From an uncultured Cryptobacterium sp. (GTDB taxonomy: Bacteria > Actinomycetota > Coriobacteriia > Coriobacteriales > Eggerthellaceae): a DNA stretch of 64,000 bases. Within the stretch, counting starts at the first letter, position 1, and the number at the start of each line of letters is the position of its first letter. The stretch lies in assembly GCA_958410215.1 (NCBI GenBank), contig CATYOF010000001.1, positions 62,001 through 126,000 on the forward strand, in the 5' to 3' direction. A model generated the notes under the pieces. It made no database searches and was not told the origin of the DNA. It saw only the letters and a program-made list of their open reading frames with translations. A program made the translations under genes and the position numbers. This document shows positions 53,136-62,787 of the stretch, piece after piece.

Positions 53136-55553
53136 TTATAAAAGATTTATGGGATCAATGTCTATTGACACACGCACGTCACGATCTGGCTTTCGCTGGC
53201 GAAAATAAGCGCCGACATACTGAGCAATAGAGCTGGTAGAGGGAGCCTTAATAACTAAGTGATAGCGCCACGACCCTTTCAAACGCTCAAGCACACAAGG
53301 AGTAGGCGGAAAAAGCAACCATTGTCCTTGATCAGAAGATTCTTTGGGCGAAGGTAGCTCCTGAAAATCTTGCTTTGGAATAAGCTTAGAAAGATCGGCA
53401 TACAATTCATGGGCGATCTGCTTTACCCGATCTTTATCCTTGCCCCATACCAAAACGTTAGCTAAACGCACAAACGGCGGATATCCCAATCCTTTGCGCA
53501 ACTGCAGCTCCTTATCCAAAAAGAGTTGGCGATCATAGCGAGCTGCCGCCCTAATAGCAGGATCGTTTGCGCTGTAGGTTTGCACAATTACCGCACCGGG
53601 CTTATCTGCCCTGCCCGCACGGCCCGCAACTTGCTCTATCAAATCAAAAGTCCGTTCAGCACTACGGAAATCGGGAAGTTTTAGCATGGTGTCAGCATTG
53701 ATAACACCAACGAGCGTAACTTCATCAAAATCGAGCCCTTTAGCAATCATTTGTGTGCCCAGTAAAACCGCAGCACCCGGCTTGGCAAACTGTTCCAGTA
53801 AACGCTGATGATCACCTTTACGAGACGTGGTATCAGCGTCCATACGTATAATGTCGCATGCGTATTCAGCAAGCAAAGACTGTAATTCCGCTTCCACGCG
53901 CTGCGTTCCTGCACCAAAACGTTTCAAATAAGGACTGCCACAATGAGGACAGGTTAGAGGAACGTGCTGCTCAAACCCACAATGATGACAAACCAGTTTT
54001 CCTTCCCGTTCGTGATAGGTCAACGAAGTTGAACATGAAACACACGAAGGAACAAACCCGCAGTCGCGGCACAGCAAAAACTGAGCAAATCCACGCTGAT
54101 TGAGCATCAATACCACTTTTTCACCTTTTTCAAGCACGTCAAATAATGCAGTTTGCAAAGCCCGAGAAAACATAGAACGATTACCGCCCCCAAATTCCCG
54201 TGCCATATCGACTACCTGGATTGAAGGAAGAGGTTTCCCATTGGCGCGATTAGGCATTTCAACCAGATACCAATGAGGATCGTTTTCGCATCGCTCTAGT
54301 GCTTCAAGCGATGGCGTTGCCGACCCTAGTACTAAAACCGCACCATGCTCACGCGCAAGCCACTGCGCCACATCGCGCGTAACATAGCGCGGAGCTTGGT
54401 CTTGCTTGTAACTTGATTCGTGCTCTTCGTCGACCACAATAATTCCCACGTGCTTCATAGGAGCAAACAGAGCACTGCGCGCACCAACTACCACGCGCGC
54501 TACCCCACTTCGGATAGCATCCCACTGGTCGTAGCGTTCCCCTTGCGACATGCGGGAATGAAGTACCGCCACCATATCGCCAAAGCGACCGCGAAAACGC
54601 GCAACGGTCTGGGGAGTAAGCGATATTTCGGGCACCAAAACAATAGCGCCTCGTCCCTGCTCAAGGGCCTGCTCAATAGCACATAAATACACTTCGGTTT
54701 TCCCAGAGCCGGTTACCCCATCAACAAGCACCACATCACCTGCACCCGTTGCAGCAGCGTTTTCAATAACACCTAAGGCATTTTGTTGATCGCGCGTGAG
54801 TGATGGCTTTAACTTTGCGCGAGAAGAAAACACTTCACTATGATCCTGTGGAGAACGTAGGCGTCTTCGTTGCTCAATGCGAACAACTCCTTTTTTCTCC
54901 AAAGAAACAAGAGTGGAAGCAACTGAACCATATTCTGCCGTCAGTTCACTTACCCGTAAATCACCCTGACTAAGCGCGGCTAACACCCGTTGTTGCTTTA
55001 CCGCTCCTTTACGCGGAACAAAGGTATCTGCCGCTTCAAGGCGAACAACCCAACGTTCATCCACCTCATGAATAAGAGGCCTTGTTAATTGCCATTTTCC
55101 CTCAATATGCTCTATCCGAGGAATACCACCTGGTGGCATAAAAAGACGAATACTTGAAGAGAAAGGGGCTATATAGCGTTGGGCCATGAAAGCAGCACAG
55201 CGCGCTCCCACTTCAGTAAAGTACGGTTTGCTTAAAACCTTTTTTATTTCTTTTAGTTTTTGAGGCTTTATTCCTTCGGGAAACGGGTCACTTGGAGCAA
55301 GCTCGGTGATATCAACCACAAAGCCAACTGCACTGCGATGACCAAACGGAACAAGAACCGCACATCCTATTTCTAAAGCAAATTCTTCGTTTTTTTCCGA
55401 AACGAATGCTTGGTCAAACAGCGTTTCCTGATTATATGACGAAACAACCTCAGATAAACGTATGCGGTCGTCTTCATTTTCAACAACCGCATACGTAAAC
55501 GTTGAATCAAGGGCTTGAGTAGGAATATCTAGGATCACCGATGCAAGTTTCAT
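53136..55553 (-). CDS. priA: Primosomal protein N' (PriA helicase)
   Basis: Restarts stalled replication forks. The protein of about 805 residues has an N-terminal DNA 3'-end-binding domain (MKLASVILDIPTQALDSTFTY), a helicase core with Walker A LVDGVTGSGKTEVYL, DEEH box VVDEEHESSYKQDQ and LGSATPSLEAL. Two zinc-binding modules are visible as CRDCGFVPSCVSC and CHHCGF...CPHCGS. The end GRAGRADKPGAVIVQTY completes the motifs. ATG at 55553 gives the standard PriA N-terminus; a GTG at 55565 is possible. It lies 85 nt upstream of rpoD on the same strand. Confidence 0.96.
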   Translation of the reverse strand: MKLASVILDIPTQALDSTFTYAVVENEDDRIRLSEVVSSYNQETLFDQAFVSEKNEEFALEIGCAVLVPFGHRSAVGFVVDITELAPSDPFPEGIKPQKLKEIKKVLSKPYFTEVGARCAAFMAQRYIAPFSSSIRLFMPPGGIPRIEHIEGKWQLTRPLIHEVDERWVVRLEAADTFVPRKGAVKQQRVLAALSQGDLRVSELTAEYGSVASTLVSLEKKGVVRIEQRRRLRSPQDHSEVFSSRAKLKPSLTRDQQNALGVIENAAATGAGDVVLVDGVTGSGKTEVYLCAIEQALEQGRGAIVLVPEISLTPQTVARFRGRFGDMVAVLHSRMSQGERYDQWDAIRSGVARVVVGARSALFAPMKHVGIIVVDEEHESSYKQDQAPRYVTRDVAQWLAREHGAVLVLGSATPSLEALERCENDPHWYLVEMPNRANGKPLPSIQVVDMAREFGGGNRSMFSRALQTALFDVLEKGEKVVLMLNQRGFAQFLLCRDCGFVPSCVSCSTSLTYHEREGKLVCHHCGFEQHVPLTCPHCGSPYLKRFGAGTQRVEAELQSLLAEYACDIIRMDADTTSRKGDHQRLLEQFAKPGAAVLLGTQMIAKGLDFDEVTLVGVINADTMLKLPDFRSAERTFDLIEQVAGRAGRADKPGAVIVQTYSANDPAIRAAARYDRQLFLDKELQLRKGLGYPPFVRLANVLVWGKDKDRVKQIAHELYADLSKLIPKQDFQELPSPKESSDQGQWLLFPPTPCVLERLKGSWRYHLVIKAPSTSSIAQYVGAYFRQRKPDRDVRVSIDIDPINLL

Positions 55554-55748
55554 GTACTTACCCACCTACTCCTCACGTAACGTCCCTGTTTTTTTGACGT
55601 ACAACAAAACGCACCACATCGGTGCCCTACCAATTGAAGTGGTAGAGCTTATCACTATGGCCTGCGATATTCTTACAGCCTTTTGCCCTGTTGCGCACTA
55701 GACTGTCTACCACTCCCAAAAGGAACCCGTAGTAATTGTTGGAATGGA

Positions 55749-57014
55749 TTACACCAGTCGAGCAACCGCTTCCTGCAAGGCTTCAACCTTATCGCGCCTT
55801 TCCCAGGTAAATTCTGGCAATTCGCGACCAAAATGACCATAGGCTGCTGTTTTGCGATAAATAGGACGACGCAAATCAAGCGCATCAATAATGGCACCGG
55901 GACGTAAATCAAATACTTCTTCTACTGCTTTAGCAATAAGGTCTTCCGAATACACGCCTGTGCCAAACGTTTCTACCATTAACGATACAGGACGTGCCAT
56001 ACCTATGGCATAGGCAATTTGAACTTCACAACGACGTGCAAGCCCAGCAGCTACAATATTTTTTGCCACCCACCTGGCAGCATAGGCAGCTGAACGGTCA
56101 ACTTTGGTGCAATCCTTACCAGAAAAAGCTCCGCCACCATGACGACCCATACCACCATAGGTATCAACAATAATCTTTCTACCGGTAAGACCCGCATCGC
56201 CCATAGGGCCGCCAATCACAAAACGGCCCGTTGGGTTAACAAATATTTCTACGTTACTTGCTACGGTAACTTCTTCTTCTGCAAAGACCGGATTAATAAC
56301 GTGTTTAATCAGCTCAGAACGCAACGATTCCGGATCAACTTCTTCAGAATGCTGAGTAGAAACAACTACTTTTTCTACCTGGGTGGGTACCCCATCCACA
56401 TAACGCACACTTACCTGTGTTTTCCCATCGGGGCGCAAATACGGCATAGTTTCATCTTTGCGAACCTTTGCTAAACGTTCCGCCAAGCGATGTGCCAAAT
56501 AAATGGGCATAGGCATAAGCGTTTTAGTGTCGTCACAGGCATAGCCAAACACCATACCTTGATCACCTGCACCCACCTGATCGTACGGATCGATCGCCTT
56601 TCCGCTTTGCGATTCGAATGAAGCATCTACCCCTTGTGCAATATCGGGAGATTGGTCGTGAATGGCATTCAACACACCACAAGTTGCGCAATCGAATCCA
56701 TATTTTGCGCGATCATAACCGATGTCTTTCAAAACACCACGCACAATTTCTATCGTATCGACATAGGCTTGCGTGCGAATTTCGCCCGTGACAAAAATCA
56801 TGCCCGTGGTCGCCAGCGTTTCACACGCGCAACGAAAAAGCTCTGGATTAGCAGGACTACCATCGGGAGCCACATAACCTTCTTCAGCAAGCTGAATTTC
56901 CTTTTCTAACAGCGCATCTAAAATGGCATCAGAAATTTGGTCACATACTTTATCGGGATGGCCTTCAGTTACCGATTCACTCGTAAACAAATAAGAACGA
57001 GATTGTTCTTGCAT
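55749..57014 (-). CDS. metK: S-adenosylmethionine synthetase
   Basis: Makes SAM from methionine and ATP. The protein of about 421 residues has [27 protein letters not shown], the loop [36 protein letters not shown] and [25 protein letters not shown] at 57014 has AAGGA 6 nt upstream and gives the family start. The frame stays open for 39 codons further upstream (to 57131) and contains in-frame ATGs, but that part matches nothing. No SAM riboswitch of the S-box type was recognised in the leader. Confidence 0.97.
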   Translation of the reverse strand: MQEQSRSYLFTSESVTEGHPDKVCDQISDAILDALLEKEIQLAEEGYVAPDGSPANPELFRCACETLATTGMIFVTGEIRTQAYVDTIEIVRGVLKDIGYDRAKYGFDCATCGVLNAIHDQSPDIAQGVDASFESQSGKAIDPYDQVGAGDQGMVFGYACDDTKTLMPMPIYLAHRLAERLAKVRKDETMPYLRPDGKTQVSVRYVDGVPTQVEKVVVSTQHSEEVDPESLRSELIKHVINPVFAEEEVTVASNVEIFVNPTGRFVIGGPMGDAGLTGRKIIVDTYGGMGRHGGGAFSGKDCTKVDRSAAYAARWVAKNIVAAGLARRCEVQIAYAIGMARPVSLMVETFGTGVYSEDLIAKAVEEVFDLRPGAIIDALDLRRPIYRKTAAYGHFGRELPEFTWERRDKVEALQEAVARLV

Positions 57015-57228
57015 ATACAATCCTTTCAAAACAAGCGATGCCATTTCCGTAAGTTCTTCGTCAAGCTGTGATGAAGTTAATCCCGCGGCGCACCACCTGA
57101 GTATTGTTTCACCCGACATACTACCATCCAACCCCTATCAAAATAAGTACCCTTAAGGGTGAAAGCACATAACTTTAGGTATTCTCCGTTATCAAAAATC
57201 CACACATCCCAAAAAGCAACAAGCAGGC

Positions 57229-58668
57229 TTATTCTTCCCCATGCGTACGCACCCTTCCCAGCCGTTCAAATTTGTGCATATCTGTTTCCGCTATACCTTG
57301 ATCGTTGGTTTTATGACGCTTTATATACAGGGGGTCGTTTGGATTATTCCAAAGACGCTTTGCATAAGGAGCCCATTCTTTGGCAGCTTGGCTCGTTTTA
57401 TCGCATAACTCATGCGCTGTTTCTTTTGCTTCTAAGTCGGACGAATGAGCCTGAGCTCGCTCAACCATTTCCGTTAGCTTCCCACTGTTTTCCAAAAGTG
57501 GGCATGGCTTGAGCAGGTTATCACTGAAGGGTTGTTCGCGATAGTATTCCATAAAGATAGGAGAACGCAGCGCATCAAGCAGCGATACTTCACGTATATT
57601 CGCATTTGAGTAATGCACGAATACACACGGATCTACATCTCCGGCAGAATTGATATGCAAGTAACGACGGCCGCCCGCAATGCATCCACCAACATATTCT
57701 CCATCATTTTGAAAATCGAGCGTAAAGAGAGGCTTTTCTGAACGCATTTTACGAACAAAATGATATAAATACTCGCGTTGATCAGGGTTAGGAATCAAAG
57801 AAGCAGGAGAATGCACGCCCACCGGCATGTAGGTAAAAATCCAAGCAAAAAGAGCGCCTTTTTCTATAAGCCAGTCAAAAAATTCAACCGAAGCAATAGA
57901 ATCGGCGTTCTGCGAAGTAAAGCAACAAGATACCCCAAAAGGTAGACCATTTTTACGCAACAAATCCATTGCTTTGACGACTTTCTGATAGGTGCCCTCA
58001 CCGCGACGAGCATCTGTTGCCCCCTCGAATCCCTCAACACTGATAGCTGGAACGAAGTTTTTTACTCGAATCATTTCTTGGCAGAAATCCTCATCCACAA
58101 GCGTGCCATTCGTAAACGCCAAGAAGGCACAATCAGGGTGCATTTCGCAAAGTTTTATAAGATCATGCTTGCGTACCAAAGGCTCTCCACCTGTATAAAT
58201 ATAGACGTGAGTTCCCAACTCTTTTCCCTGCTTAATAATGGAATCTATTTCATTTAAAGAAAGATTTTGATTGTTACCATACTCTGCCGCCCAGCACCCT
58301 TGACAGTGCAAATTGCATGCACTGGTAGGATCAAGCAAAATTGCCCACGGAATGTTGCATTCGTAGGCATCGCGATTCGCTTCCTGCTTTGGCCATGCCA
58401 TCAAATTGCCATCAATCACAAAGGTCTTAAGTAAGGTGTCACGCACCTCTGGATTGGTGTCATTAAGCACCCGCATAATAAGCTGATACCAATTGTCGTG
58501 ATTGTCGATTGCATTACGAAAAGATTTCCGTTGGTTAGCAAAAAGATTGGCGGGTGCTACTTTATCCAACAGATCCATTATCTTTACGATATTATGCTCA
58601 GGATCTGAAAGGAAATAGTCGAATGTTTTTTCCAAGGTGCCGCGTTTAATGTGTTCGGATGCTTTCAT
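57229..58668 (-). CDS. Radical SAM protein with SPASM-like C-terminus
   Basis: The protein of about 479 residues has an N-terminal helical region of 120 residues (ASEHIKRGTLEKTFDYFL...). The radical SAM core follows, with CNLHCQGCWAAEYG (CX3CX2C, the [4Fe-4S] site), VYIYTGGEPLVRKHDL and AISVEGFEGATDARRGEGTYQKV. The C-terminal region has additional cysteines (GGCIAGGRRYLHINSAGDVDPCVFVHYSNANI and KPCPLLENSG) that fit a SPASM-type auxiliary cluster. The substrate is unknown; no precursor peptide gene was seen beside it. ATG at 58668 has GAGGGGGAA upstream. It is divergent from a TetR gene across a 30-bp dyad. Confidence 0.9.
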   Translation of the reverse strand: MKASEHIKRGTLEKTFDYFLSDPEHNIVKIMDLLDKVAPANLFANQRKSFRNAIDNHDNWYQLIMRVLNDTNPEVRDTLLKTFVIDGNLMAWPKQEANRDAYECNIPWAILLDPTSACNLHCQGCWAAEYGNNQNLSLNEIDSIIKQGKELGTHVYIYTGGEPLVRKHDLIKLCEMHPDCAFLAFTNGTLVDEDFCQEMIRVKNFVPAISVEGFEGATDARRGEGTYQKVVKAMDLLRKNGLPFGVSCCFTSQNADSIASVEFFDWLIEKGALFAWIFTYMPVGVHSPASLIPNPDQREYLYHFVRKMRSEKPLFTLDFQNDGEYVGGCIAGGRRYLHINSAGDVDPCVFVHYSNANIREVSLLDALRSPIFMEYYREQPFSDNLLKPCPLLENSGKLTEMVERAQAHSSDLEAKETAHELCDKTSQAAKEWAPYAKRLWNNPNDPLYIKRHKTNDQGIAETDMHKFERLGRVRTHGEE

Positions 58669-58719
58669 GGCTTCCCCCTCGAAACAAAAGTCGTTATAGA
58701 AAAGATATTCCACAACTGT

Positions 58720-58749
58720 TGATTATAGTTTCTCAAGAATCTATAATCA
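58720..58749. promoter_or_regulatory. 30-bp dyad, candidate TetR operator
   Basis: TGATTATAG (58720-58728) and CTATAATCA (58741-58749) are perfect 9-bp arms. The 12-nt centre TTTCTCAAGAAT continues the symmetry at 8 of 12 positions. It lies midway between the divergent radical SAM and TetR genes and overlaps TATAAT-like sequences on both strands. A second, looser dyad ATGATAC/GTATCAT (58779-58785, 58810-58816) spans the TetR start. Confidence 0.75.
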
Positions 58750-58814
58750 CAGGTCAAAAGGGTGTTTCCTTGGGGTTTATGATACGAAAAGAAAGAAATT
58801 GAGGTAAAAGTATC

Positions 58815-59435
58815 ATGACTGTAAACAACTCGACAAAACATATCGACAGGCGCATTGTTCGCACTCGTCGCGCTATTCATGTTGCCTTTATAGAATTACT
58901 TGCTGAACATGAATACAGCAAAATCACCATTACCGCGCTAGCAAAGCGCGCCGATATTGACCGTAAAACGTTCTATACCCACTATTCATCGATCGACAAC
59001 TTGTTCGAAGATGTTATCCGCGAACACACTACAAGAGGGCTCGAAAGCTTATCGCTCAACGATTTACTCAGCGACCCTTCTCACTTCGCAAAGAAATATC
59101 TCTACGCGTTGCAGTCAACCCTTCCTCTCTCTAAAGAACAAAGGGTAAACATCCTCAAGCACATTCCCATGCACAAATTTATGCAGTATGGAACCTCTGT
59201 TGCTCGCGAGCGTATTTATAATTCGAACCAAAACTTATCCACTGAGGCGAAGCGCTACATTAACTTGGTTCTTGAATTTTACTTAGGTGGCATTTTCCAC
59301 GCTTATGCCTTTTGGCTTTCAGGAGAAACAGAACTTACCTTAGATGAGGTAATTGAATTGATAAGCATCAATGTTGCCGAAGGGCTTACTGGCTTAATGG
59401 AACAGCACGTACTGCCTTTGGATTATTCCTCGTAA
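58815..59435 (+). CDS. TetR family transcriptional regulator
   Basis: The 206-residue protein has the TetR helix-turn-helix at residues 13-60: RRIVRTRRAIHVAFIELL, YSKITITALAKRADIDRKTFYTHYSSIDNLF. The C-terminal ligand domain is of the TetR_C_7-like type (FLGGIFHAYAFWLSGE-like YLGGIFHAYAFWLSG). It is divergent from the radical SAM gene and followed after about 95 nt by an ATP-grasp-like gene on the same strand. The dyad upstream suggests self-regulation and control of the radical SAM gene. Confidence 0.92.
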   Translation: MTVNNSTKHIDRRIVRTRRAIHVAFIELLAEHEYSKITITALAKRADIDRKTFYTHYSSIDNLFEDVIREHTTRGLESLSLNDLLSDPSHFAKKYLYALQSTLPLSKEQRVNILKHIPMHKFMQYGTSVARERIYNSNQNLSTEAKRYINLVLEFYLGGIFHAYAFWLSGETELTLDEVIELISINVAEGLTGLMEQHVLPLDYSS

Positions 59436-59529
59436 GTTTGTAGAGACACACCACCACTCTTATCCTTCCGTTTGCTTGCGTGGTACACTTGCCACCATAC
59501 TACCTACCAGCAATCGGGAGGATATTTTT

Positions 59530-60897
59530 ATGAAAAGCAATGCTGAACTTACCGAAGAATATTTCGCTGTTGCCCAATCGCTTGCAGGCGATATTCCAGG
59601 CAGACGTTTAGCCTATTCCTATATGCAAAACTCCACCGCCATTGTTCACCACAAGGTGGTGGCTAGTTCATTTATCCCCCGTCTTTTTAATGACGAAAGC
59701 TGGAATACCTTTAAGGAAATTGCAGAAACTACGCATCGTATTTTATGCAAGGTTATAGAACACTATCTTGCCACGCCGTCGTATCGCAGCATTTTCTCTT
59801 ATGACAAACGATTAGAAGAGCTTATCCTACTTCCGCGCGGTTACGAAGATACCCTTCCTTTTGCGCGTATTGATGTGTTCTTAAACGAAGATGATCTTAC
59901 CTGTGGCTTTTGCGAATTTAACGGCGATGGCTCTGCGGGTATGAACGAAAATCGCGAAATAACCAACAGTATTAGTGATACTGAAACTTTTAAGCGTTTT
60001 TCTGAAACCCACCACGTTGAAACTTGTGAACTGTTTGAATCCTGGGTGCTGAAATTTATCGACATCTTCAAGCGCTCAAAATATTACGTCCCCAACGCAC
60101 GATTTGCAATTTGTGATTACCTTGAATGTGGTGTCGTCGATGAATTCAAGGTGTTTGCTAACTGCTTCAAACAACATGGCTACGATTGCGTGGTGTGCGA
60201 TGTTCGCGATTTGCGCTTCGATGGTAGTGTTCTGCGCGATGGCCAAGGTAATCAAATCAACGCTATCTGGAGACGCTGCGTTACCAACGATGTATTAGAT
60301 TTTTGGGATGAATCGCAAGATTTAATTGAAGCACTTCGCCATGAAGCAGTGGCTTTAATTGGTAGTTTTGCAGGACACATTGTTCACGATAAACAAATTT
60401 TTGAAGCACTGTATCATCCTCAAACAAAAGCGCTATTAACTGCAGAAGAAAATGCTTTTGTAGAGCGTCATGTTCCTCGCACGGTATTCTTGAACGACAA
60501 GGATATCGATCTAGAAGAAGTGCGCCACAACAAAGATGCTTGGATTATTAAGCCAACCGACAATTATGGTGCACGCGACGTTTATGCCGGTCTTTCCTTC
60601 ACCCAAAAAGAATGGGATGAACTTATTACGCGCTTTGCCAACGAAGCAGCAGGAGCTCCCTTTATCGCACAAACCTATATAACGCCCTTCAAAACGCACA
60701 CCTTAGCACCCGATACCAATATAGAAAACTTAGCAGACAACGAAGTTGATACCCAGGGTACGTGGTATAACAACCTCAATGGGCTCTACCTCTACAATGG
60801 TGAATTCCAAGGGATTTTTTCCCGTTTAGGACCCCTGCCTACCATCAGCAAAGAGCATAAAGGTATGACCGCAGCCACCCTTCACGTACGAGGTTAG
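59530..60897 (+). CDS. Glutathionylspermidine-synthase-like ATP-grasp protein
   Basis: The protein of about 455 residues resembles the circularly permuted ATP-grasp/glutathionylspermidine synthase C-terminal family. Visible features are FARIDVFLNEDDLTCGFCEFNGDGSAGMNE, the ATP-grasp lysine region DAWIIKPTDNYGARDVYAG and FIAQTYITPFKTH. Such enzymes form amide bonds between a carboxylate and an amine with ATP. Substrates are unknown; the family is also near peptide-modifying loci. ATG at 59530 follows GGGAGG; an upstream frame start has no ribosome site. It ends 3 nt before the DUF1461 gene, so the two are an operon. Confidence 0.8.
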   Translation: MKSNAELTEEYFAVAQSLAGDIPGRRLAYSYMQNSTAIVHHKVVASSFIPRLFNDESWNTFKEIAETTHRILCKVIEHYLATPSYRSIFSYDKRLEELILLPRGYEDTLPFARIDVFLNEDDLTCGFCEFNGDGSAGMNENREITNSISDTETFKRFSETHHVETCELFESWVLKFIDIFKRSKYYVPNARFAICDYLECGVVDEFKVFANCFKQHGYDCVVCDVRDLRFDGSVLRDGQGNQINAIWRRCVTNDVLDFWDESQDLIEALRHEAVALIGSFAGHIVHDKQIFEALYHPQTKALLTAEENAFVERHVPRTVFLNDKDIDLEEVRHNKDAWIIKPTDNYGARDVYAGLSFTQKEWDELITRFANEAAGAPFIAQTYITPFKTHTLAPDTNIENLADNEVDTQGTWYNNLNGLYLYNGEFQGIFSRLGPLPTISKEHKGMTAATLHVRG

Positions 60898-60900
60898 GGC

Positions 60901-61680
60901 ATGATTGGGTTAACACGTAAACTTATCCTTTTTGCTCTGAGTGTGGTAACCAGCGTTGCCCTAGCCTATAGCTTATTTGGGTTAGGCTTTATGATTTGCA
61001 CCACCCCACAAGCTACCTCTGCAATTGGCGGCACTTTTTCTGGCTGGGAACATGCCACTTACCCTGAAGAGGATATGAAAGAAATTGCCGAAGCAGTGCG
61101 TTCGTTTTCTATAGATGGAACTTCTTCGGAAGATCTATACAACACCATCTATGGCGCGCTTCAGGAAACACAGCCTCAAATTGCAGCGCTTTTCGAAGCA
61201 GGATCGGCCCAAGATGCCACCATAGACACTTCGTCACTGGAATCAACTAATCTTGCAGAACTTGAAGAGGAATTTTCTTTGCCCAGAAATGCACTATCTC
61301 ATCTTCAGGATTGCACGCCTATCTTTACCACAGGGCGTATTTCAGTAGGAGTAGTGGGTGTCTTTGGTATTGCAGGTCTTATTGCCCTAGGAATTCTTGC
61401 CGGAAGAAAGCGTATAGGTGGTGCCCTAATCGCCGCCTCATCCTTGGTAATTGGCATCCTACTAGCTCTTGGTATTTGGGCAGTAGTTGACTTTAACGGG
61501 TTATTCACCTGGATGCATACGATGCTTTTCGCTCAAGGAAACTGGACTTTTGATGCCGATTCGCTTCTTATCACCCTGTTCCCTGAAGCGTTTTGGGCGG
61601 CAATGGCAGGACTTTGGATAGTATCCAGCATTGTGCTTGCCTTTATAACGGGCATTGTAGGAAAGCTCCTTGCCCGCTAA
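60901..61680 (+). CDS. DUF1461/TIGR01906 family integral membrane protein
   Basis: The 259-residue protein has an N-terminal membrane helix (LILFALSVVTSVALAYSLFG), a soluble extracytoplasmic part of about 110 residues and four C-terminal helices. The family signature FNGLFTWMHTMLFAQGNWTFDADSLLITLFPEAFW is present near 200-235, here given in part: the Trp-His and the NWTF and LFPEAFW motifs. The function is unknown. Coupling with the ATP-grasp gene is seen from the 3-nt gap. Confidence 0.88.
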   Translation: MIGLTRKLILFALSVVTSVALAYSLFGLGFMICTTPQATSAIGGTFSGWEHATYPEEDMKEIAEAVRSFSIDGTSSEDLYNTIYGALQETQPQIAALFEAGSAQDATIDTSSLESTNLAELEEEFSLPRNALSHLQDCTPIFTTGRISVGVVGVFGIAGLIALGILAGRKRIGGALIAASSLVIGILLALGIWAVVDFNGLFTWMHTMLFAQGNWTFDADSLLITLFPEAFWAAMAGLWIVSSIVLAFITGIVGKLLAR

Positions 61681-61750
61681 GTCACTCCAAACAAATAAGA
61701 AGCTTTTTCACAAAAACCCCTTAAGCAAGCTTAATAATGTCGCCTTTTAG

Positions 61751-61949
61751 ACTAGCATCCTGTATTGATCTTCGAATCGGGCAGATCGTAAATCGTTTTT
61801 CTTTAAAGATTGTTGTGCAAGCGGGATAATTCGACAAATGATTAACCCATCCCCTAGTCATTCTATCGAACACCAGGGGCTTGCGCTTTTTCTATCTTTA
61901 AAGAAAACCGCGATCTTTTACGCTCCGAATCTTAATACAGGATGCTAGT
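61751..61949. mobile_element. 199-bp hairpin element with 16-bp terminal inverted repeats (MITE-like)
   Basis: ACTAGCATCCTGTATT at the left end is matched exactly by its complement at the right end (61934-61949). A second perfect 14-bp pair, TTTTCTTTAAAGAT (61797-61810) with 61894-61907, lies inside, so the two halves form a long imperfect hairpin. It sits between the convergent DUF1461 and yqeY genes and has no coding capacity. No clear target duplication is seen at its ends. A complex bidirectional terminator is an alternative. Confidence 0.6.
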
Positions 61950-61966
61950 AATTGGCATGCGTTTAA

Positions 61967-62410
61967 CTATGCAAGGCGAGATTGCAGCTCCTTCGCTGCA
62001 GCTGCTTTATCAAAGTTCCCGCCCGTCTTCTGGGTAAGAGCGCCCATCACTTTACCCATTTCTTTCTTTGTAGCAGCACCGGTTTCGGATAAAACTTGCT
62101 CGATCAACGCAATAAGTTCATCTCCCGAAACCTGCTTAGGCAAATAGCTTTCAAGAATTTCAACTTGCTCGGTCAAACGATCAGTACGTTCCTGGTCATT
62201 CCCGGCTTTAATGGAACCTTCAAGCGTTTCTTTGGTCTGCTTAATTGTGCGCTTAAGCATGGCATCCACATCAGCGTCCGTTATTTCGCGACGCTCATTT
62301 ACTTCGATATTTTTGATTTCGCCATGAACCTGACGAAGAATAGAAAGACGGTTTTTATCTCGAGCCTTCATAGCAGCTTTAATTTCATCTTGCAGTTCTT
62401 GATACTTCAT
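61967..62410 (-). CDS. yqeY: YqeY/GatB-related protein
   Basis: The 147-residue protein is the stand-alone YqeY type: MKYQELQDEIKAAMKARDKNRLSILRQVHGEIKNIEVNERREITDADV, read in pieces, then ILESYLPKQVSGDELIALIEQ and the C-terminal GKVMGALTQKTGGNFDKAAAAKELQSRL. It is homologous to the tail domain of GatB that binds tRNA, but its own role is unclear. ATG at 62410 has AAAGGAA upstream. A TATAAT near 62463 (minus strand) could be its -10 box. Confidence 0.95.
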   Translation of the reverse strand: MKYQELQDEIKAAMKARDKNRLSILRQVHGEIKNIEVNERREITDADVDAMLKRTIKQTKETLEGSIKAGNDQERTDRLTEQVEILESYLPKQVSGDELIALIEQVLSETGAATKKEMGKVMGALTQKTGGNFDKAAAAKELQSRLA

Positions 62411-62613
62411 ACCATTCCTTTTCTTTGCGCCAGAATACCTTCGTTAGCTAATGATTGTTTTTATTATACTCGCCTAATCAAATGAGTATGAAAGCACTAA
62501 AGGTACAAGAAACCACTCCGAAAAAATCCACCCCACAAGCCCAACAAACGAAGCAGAAAGCAACACCACTAAGCACCCCTTAAAGCAACACAGCGCCTTC
62601 GTTTTGAGGATTA

Positions 62614-62787
62614 TTCATGCATCGCTCTGGGCAGGCGTATAATGCAACCATCCCTTTTATACAGAGCGTATAAGTAGTCACTCCCGTGGCTAACGTGCTG
62701 TGCTGGCTCAAAGTGCCATCGCGGCATAAAGCACGGTGTGCCAAAACTCGATATGCCCTTATCCCCCATAGAAGAGAAAGGAAGCTT
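62614..62787 (+). promoter_or_regulatory. Candidate promoter and about 140-nt leader of the YczE/cytidylate-kinase fusion gene
   Basis: TATAAT at 62638-62643 has a weak TTCATG 18 nt upstream. The region from here to the start codon holds several self-complementary segments but no family-like riboswitch. DNA from 62411 to 62613 holds no recognised gene. Confidence 0.4.

Noticed and set aside
55611..55665. A tRNA-like D-arm sequence (GTGGTAGAGC) downstream of metK
   Set aside because: No matching anticodon arm, T-arm or acceptor stem can be found around it.
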